The notes beneath the pieces were generated by a model. That model had not been told where the DNA came from, did no database searches, and saw nothing but the letters and a program-made list of their open reading frames with translations. From the NCBI GenBank assembly GCA_944321125.1, contig CALUKD010000005.1, forward strand, positions 1 to 64,000: a DNA stretch of 64,000 nt, in the 5' to 3' direction. Of the stretch, positions 60,766 through 64,000 are shown in pieces. This DNA comes from Candidatus Butyricimonas faecavium. Lineage in GTDB: Bacteria > Bacteroidota > Bacteroidia > Bacteroidales > Marinifilaceae. The position numbers and the translations under genes were made by a program. Numbering within the stretch: position 1 is the stretch's first letter; every line of letters begins with the position of its first letter.

Positions 60766-60796
60766 GGAAATGATGGTCATAAAAAATATAGAGATT

Positions 60797-61504
60797 ATGA
60801 AAAGACAGTTTATCTTTTTACTTCTTCTTTTGGCCGTATTTGGATGTAAGGAAGATGAATTCGATACATATAGTGGTGTTAATTATTTGAGTTTTTATAA
60901 TAATCCAGCTACAGATAGTATTGTGGAAACTTTTTTCTTCCATCAAGGGAAGGATGTTATTGAAGTTCCTATAAAATTTAATTTGGGTGGTCAGTTGTTG
61001 ACCGAGGATTGTCCGATTAAATTGAGTGTGGTGGATTCTTTATCGGGATTGTTGGAGGATGGTAAAGTGGTATCTCCGCTCTCTGATGCAGATTTCGCAT
61101 TTTCTGATCAACTGATTTTTCATAAGGGTGTGAATGTTGATTCTGTGTTTGTGATATTAAAGAAAACAGCTAGGTTGGAAGACGCTTATTGTCGGGTTGT
61201 ATTACAAATTGAGTCGAATGAATTTTTTGAAGTAGGTGAAACTGTTTATAGTCAAGCAAAGATATATTTTACTTCGATGATTTCAATTCCTCAATGGTGG
61301 GATGAGACAATTGTGGAATATTATTTAGGCGGGTTTACTCCTAAAAAATACGAGATTTTTTGTCGAGAAGTTGGTGTGACTGATTTGACGGGTGTTGAGG
61401 AAAAATATATACGGGAATATGCTTTACAGTTTAAACGTTATTTAGAGGCACATCCGGAATACGAAGACGATGGAACTAAAATATCAGTGACAGTAATTGG
61501 ATAA
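60797..61504 (+). CDS. DUF4843 lipoprotein, locus 3
   Basis: The ATG at 60797 gives 235 residues with a lipoprotein signal (MKRQFIFLLLLLAVFGC, Cys 17) that an upstream ATG would bury. The remaining sequence is beta-rich and carries DUF4843 traits (YSGVNYLSFYN, FFFHQGKDVIEVPIKFNLGG, DADFAFSDQLIFHKG, WWDETIVEYYLGGFTPKKYEIFCREVG). Such lipoproteins sit at the surface in SusCD loci. It lies 31 bases after SusD and may help capture the substrate; no enzymatic motif is visible. Confidence 0.8.
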   Translation: MKRQFIFLLLLLAVFGCKEDEFDTYSGVNYLSFYNNPATDSIVETFFFHQGKDVIEVPIKFNLGGQLLTEDCPIKLSVVDSLSGLLEDGKVVSPLSDADFAFSDQLIFHKGVNVDSVFVILKKTARLEDAYCRVVLQIESNEFFEVGETVYSQAKIYFTSMISIPQWWDETIVEYYLGGFTPKKYEIFCREVGVTDLTGVEEKYIREYALQFKRYLEAHPEYEDDGTKISVTVIG

Positions 61505-61514
61505 AATGAATGTT

Positions 61515-63038
61515 ATGAGAAAGCTATTGATATTGTGTCTTGTGATTGCATGGAGCATAACAGGATGTTACGAAGATAAAGGTGATTATGATTATCGTAA
61601 TCTACCCGAAGGGACAATTGGAAATGTAAATGGATCATATAGTGTGTCTGTAGGAGATACGTTGATTATTGAACCGGAGATTGTCTTTGATTTTGAAACA
61701 AATATAGGCTTAAAGTACGAGTGGTCAATGGAGTTTGATTCTGTGTTCTCCCGAGAAAAAAATATAGAGTATATTATTCCTTTGGATGCTCCGGAAGAAA
61801 TGAGATGGGTTTTGCAAGTAACTGATACTGTGAGCGGATTGACGTTTATGACACAGACGTTGATAAGGGTTACTTCTTTGTATTCAGATGGTTTTTTAAT
61901 TTTATCAGAAAAAAATGGAGTGTCATCACTAAGTTTTTTGAAAAGAAAGAATGGGGAGTGGGATAAGTGTATCTATGATATTTATGAGAGTATTGAAGGG
62001 GAAGCTTTGGATGGGAAACCGATACAGATACACTTACATGATTTAGGAAATCAGACAGATGAACATATCATGTTGTTACAAGATGATTTTTATAAATGTA
62101 TTGACTTGGATGGAGCAAATTTGGAAAAATCTTTGGAATTGTCGAAAGAATTTCAAGTAATTCCTGAGAATGTGAGACCTAAACAAGTATTCTTTGATGA
62201 TTGGTATAGTTTTTTGCTGGCCGAGGATGGACGGGTATTCGGTCGTAAGAATTTTAGTTCGGAAGCTTTTCATACAGGGTATTTTTCGCAATATCCAATG
62301 GTGTATATGGAGCCTAATGGTGTGGGAGAAGAGGTTGCTCATCAATTGAATGCAGACCGTTTTGTATATGATATGAATACAGAAAATGGATATGTATTTG
62401 TGTATGAAAAAGAGAGGAAACGATTCTTGTATATCCGAGGAGCTTCTAGTTATGGTACGATCGGAGAACCGAAATGCGCCGGTTATCCGAATGGATTTAT
62501 ACCCATGGATAATTTGGGAGATAATGAGTTGATAGCAACAAGTGGATACTGGTGGAATGACTATTATATTCCGGCTGGTGGGTTGTATAATATCATTAAA
62601 CGTGCAGATGGAACTTATGTGGGACAGATGTTGCAAACGGATGATCCAGAGGATATTGTTGCTGAGTCTCAACGAGAATTCAAGGGAGATATGATGAATG
62701 ATAATATTTTGTTATTGATCCCGGATAATGGTCGAGGTCGGGGATTTGGTTGTCCGTATGCTTTTATTGCTTCCGGTAATGTTTTGTATTATTTTGGAAA
62801 AGATGCAGAGGGTGAGATTGTACCGGAACGGTATTATGGTTTTCCGGCAGAAATTAGAGCAATGGAGGATGAGTTTTACTCTAACGAATATTTGTGTGTG
62901 GGGTTGGCCAATGGGGAAGTTTATCTCTTGAAAATTAATTCAGAGGGGTTTGCGTCAGATGAAGCAGGACGTTTGGTCATGAAGATGGATCAAAATGTTG
63001 GCTTGGTAAAACAGATTATTCATAAAGCAGCGGAATAG
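61515..63038 (+). CDS. PKD-like family lipoprotein, locus 3
   Basis: The start at 61515 gives 507 residues and a lipoprotein signal (MRKLLILCLVIAWSITGC, Cys 18); ATG 61506 is an alternative. The N-terminal region (about 20-125) is an Ig/PKD-like beta sandwich (NGSYSVSVGDTLIIEPEI, LKYEWSMEF, MRWVLQVTDTVSG). The rest looks like a beta-propeller-like repeat region with WYSFLLAEDGRVFGRKNF, YGTIGEPKCAGYPNGF and YLCVGLANGEVYLLKI. The PKD-like family is typical of Bacteroidota SusCD loci with DUF4843. It is expected to be a surface glycan-binding protein. It is followed by the GH63 gene after one base. Confidence 0.8.
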   Translation: MRKLLILCLVIAWSITGCYEDKGDYDYRNLPEGTIGNVNGSYSVSVGDTLIIEPEIVFDFETNIGLKYEWSMEFDSVFSREKNIEYIIPLDAPEEMRWVLQVTDTVSGLTFMTQTLIRVTSLYSDGFLILSEKNGVSSLSFLKRKNGEWDKCIYDIYESIEGEALDGKPIQIHLHDLGNQTDEHIMLLQDDFYKCIDLDGANLEKSLELSKEFQVIPENVRPKQVFFDDWYSFLLAEDGRVFGRKNFSSEAFHTGYFSQYPMVYMEPNGVGEEVAHQLNADRFVYDMNTENGYVFVYEKERKRFLYIRGASSYGTIGEPKCAGYPNGFIPMDNLGDNELIATSGYWWNDYYIPAGGLYNIIKRADGTYVGQMLQTDDPEDIVAESQREFKGDMMNDNILLLIPDNGRGRGFGCPYAFIASGNVLYYFGKDAEGEIVPERYYGFPAEIRAMEDEFYSNEYLCVGLANGEVYLLKINSEGFASDEAGRLVMKMDQNVGLVKQIIHKAAE

Positions 63039-63039
63039 T

Positions 63040-64000
63040 ATGAGGTATATATGGCTTTTTGTAATTTTTCTGTGCGGATGTGCGAGACAATCGTCTTTAA
63101 GCGTACAGGGAGACTATCGTAACGTTCTGAATATATCCAATTGGCCTCAAGACATTAGAGAAGGGATTTCTCTTTTCTCTGATATGGGGGCATGGCATGG
63201 ATTTTCTTTTATCCCGGATAGTGCCGGGATGACAGGAGGTTTTTCCGGTCCCATGTCTATGGCATCTAATTATGCAGTGGGTTCTTATACTGCGGTAGCA
63301 TCAGTTGTTGTTAACGGTGTATTACAGGAAGCGACAAGTGCTATTGTTGAAAAAAGTTATTTCCCGGGGAGGATGGTTCAGTCCTTTACTTGGGAGACTC
63401 TAACCTTGACACAGGAGATTGTTTTCGTAAACAATCGGACTTCTTTGTTGCGGACTCGGGTCCGCAACATGGGAGCTCCTAAAGAGGTTAAGCTTACTTA
63501 TGAAGGGAGCTTCTTTACTCAATATTTTCAAGGTAAAGTTATTGATGGGCGGAAGGTGTATTTGGAGTTTCCCGCAACGAAATGTTGTTTTGAAATAGAG
63601 GCAGGTGAAGGTTGTCAGGCGGTAGTACAGGATGGAAAGTATCGTTTTGAAACAGAGATCCGTAAATTTGGGCTAGGAGAGGAACAGGAGAATATGTTTG
63701 TTTATTCGGCCTATTTTAATGATGAGCCTGAAGATGTGAAACATCCGGTTTTGGAGGGAAATCCTTTTGAGGCGAGTGAACCATTTTTTGACGTGGCAGC
63801 TCGACGGTGGGAGCATTATATTGAAAAATTGTTTGAAAATAAGTCTGAGTTATTTTCTGATTTGAAGTACAGACGATTGGCAGTTAAGTGTTTGATGACA
63901 TTGATGGCAAATTGGCGGAGTGCCGCACACGATTTGTTGCATGATGGCGGTTATCCTTCTTACTGGGGATTTAGCACGGGATTCTGGTCTTGGGATTCTT
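63040..64000 (+). CDS. GH63 family glucosidase, YgjK-like (partial, runs off the window)
   Basis: The gene starts at the ATG at 63040 and has no stop before the window end, giving at least 320 residues. It begins with a lipoprotein-type signal (MRYIWLFVIFLCGC, Cys 14). The N-terminal super-sandwich domain resembles E. coli YgjK: YRNVLNISNWPQ, SDMGAWHGFSFIPD, GMTGGFSGPMSMASNYAVG and TRVRNMGAPKEVKL. The (alpha/alpha)6 barrel begins near residue 275 with LMTLMANWRSAAHDLLHDGG and STGFWSWDS, matching the GH63 catalytic region start. GH63 enzymes cleave alpha-glucosidic bonds. It is co-transcribed with locus 3, one base after the PKD-like gene. Confidence 0.85.
   Translation, partial: MRYIWLFVIFLCGCARQSSLSVQGDYRNVLNISNWPQDIREGISLFSDMGAWHGFSFIPDSAGMTGGFSGPMSMASNYAVGSYTAVASVVVNGVLQEATSAIVEKSYFPGRMVQSFTWETLTLTQEIVFVNNRTSLLRTRVRNMGAPKEVKLTYEGSFFTQYFQGKVIDGRKVYLEFPATKCCFEIEAGEGCQAVVQDGKYRFETEIRKFGLGEEQENMFVYSAYFNDEPEDVKHPVLEGNPFEASEPFFDVAARRWEHYIEKLFENKSELFSDLKYRRLAVKCLMTLMANWRSAAHDLLHDGGYPSYWGFSTGFWSWDS

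Overview
The window is chromosomal DNA from a Bacteroidota species (order Bacteroidales). The evidence is three SusC/SusD outer-membrane import loci, ECF sigma/FecR regulatory pairs, promoters of the Bacteroidota type (TTTG, about 19 bases, TAnnTTTG), a type B L31, a DUF4290 protein, a GlmU-like sugar-nucleotide enzyme, and a cydAB operon preceded by a DUF4492 gene. The many SusCD loci that carry their own TlpA-like thioredoxin suggest Odoribacteraceae (Butyricimonas/Odoribacter-like), but that placement is an inference. No rRNA, CRISPR array, transposase or prophage was seen.

Layout. (1) 1-900: a minus-strand 7-TM membrane protein that looks like the sensor half of a disrupted AraC-type regulator. 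(2) 1168-9903: SusCD locus 1: beta-barrel protein, SusC without STN domain, SusD, a degenerate metallopeptidase-like lipoprotein, a BACON lipoprotein and a TlpA-like thioredoxin. (3) 10208-18766: SusCD locus 2: ECF sigma factor divergent from FecR, then STN-containing SusC, SusD and a TlpA-like lipoprotein. (4) 18936-28900: tRNA-Val, a thioesterase/LUD pair, an OprO/P-like porin, topoisomerase III, two thioredoxins, YccF, a SulP transporter and a PurF-like protein lacking its catalytic cysteine. (5) 29017-36302: DUF4492-cydA-cydB (minus), an AI-2E family permease, ahpC-ahpF (minus) separated by a long imperfect palindrome, and the relic of an AAA ATPase gene. (6) 36303-53746: housekeeping genes: lon, GlmU-like, rpmE (L31B), a Fic-fold protein with a destroyed active-site motif, the pgeF-lrgA-lrgB-exonuclease operon, sppA-lpxK-punA, murA, folK, DUF4290, pcrA/uvrD and rsmE. 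(7) 54048-64000: SusCD locus 3: sigma, FecR, STN-containing SusC, SusD, DUF4843 lipoprotein, PKD-like lipoprotein and a GH63 glucosidase that runs off the window.

How the genes fit together. Loci 2 and 3 have the parts of a trans-envelope signalling circuit: an STN domain on SusC would contact FecR, which would release the ECF sigma factor. Locus 3 ends in a YgjK-like GH63 enzyme, so it is probably an alpha-glucoside/alpha-glucan utilisation locus. Loci 1 and 2 have no glycosidase; they carry thioredoxin-fold proteins and, in locus 1, a metallopeptidase-like lipoprotein, so their substrate may be a peptide or another non-glycan molecule (inference). The central block has a low-oxygen respiration module (cytochrome bd) and a peroxide-defence module (AhpCF). 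Several proteins look like catalytically dead relatives of known enzymes: PurF-like, Fic-like and the metallopeptidase-like lipoprotein. These are the most notable biology in the window.
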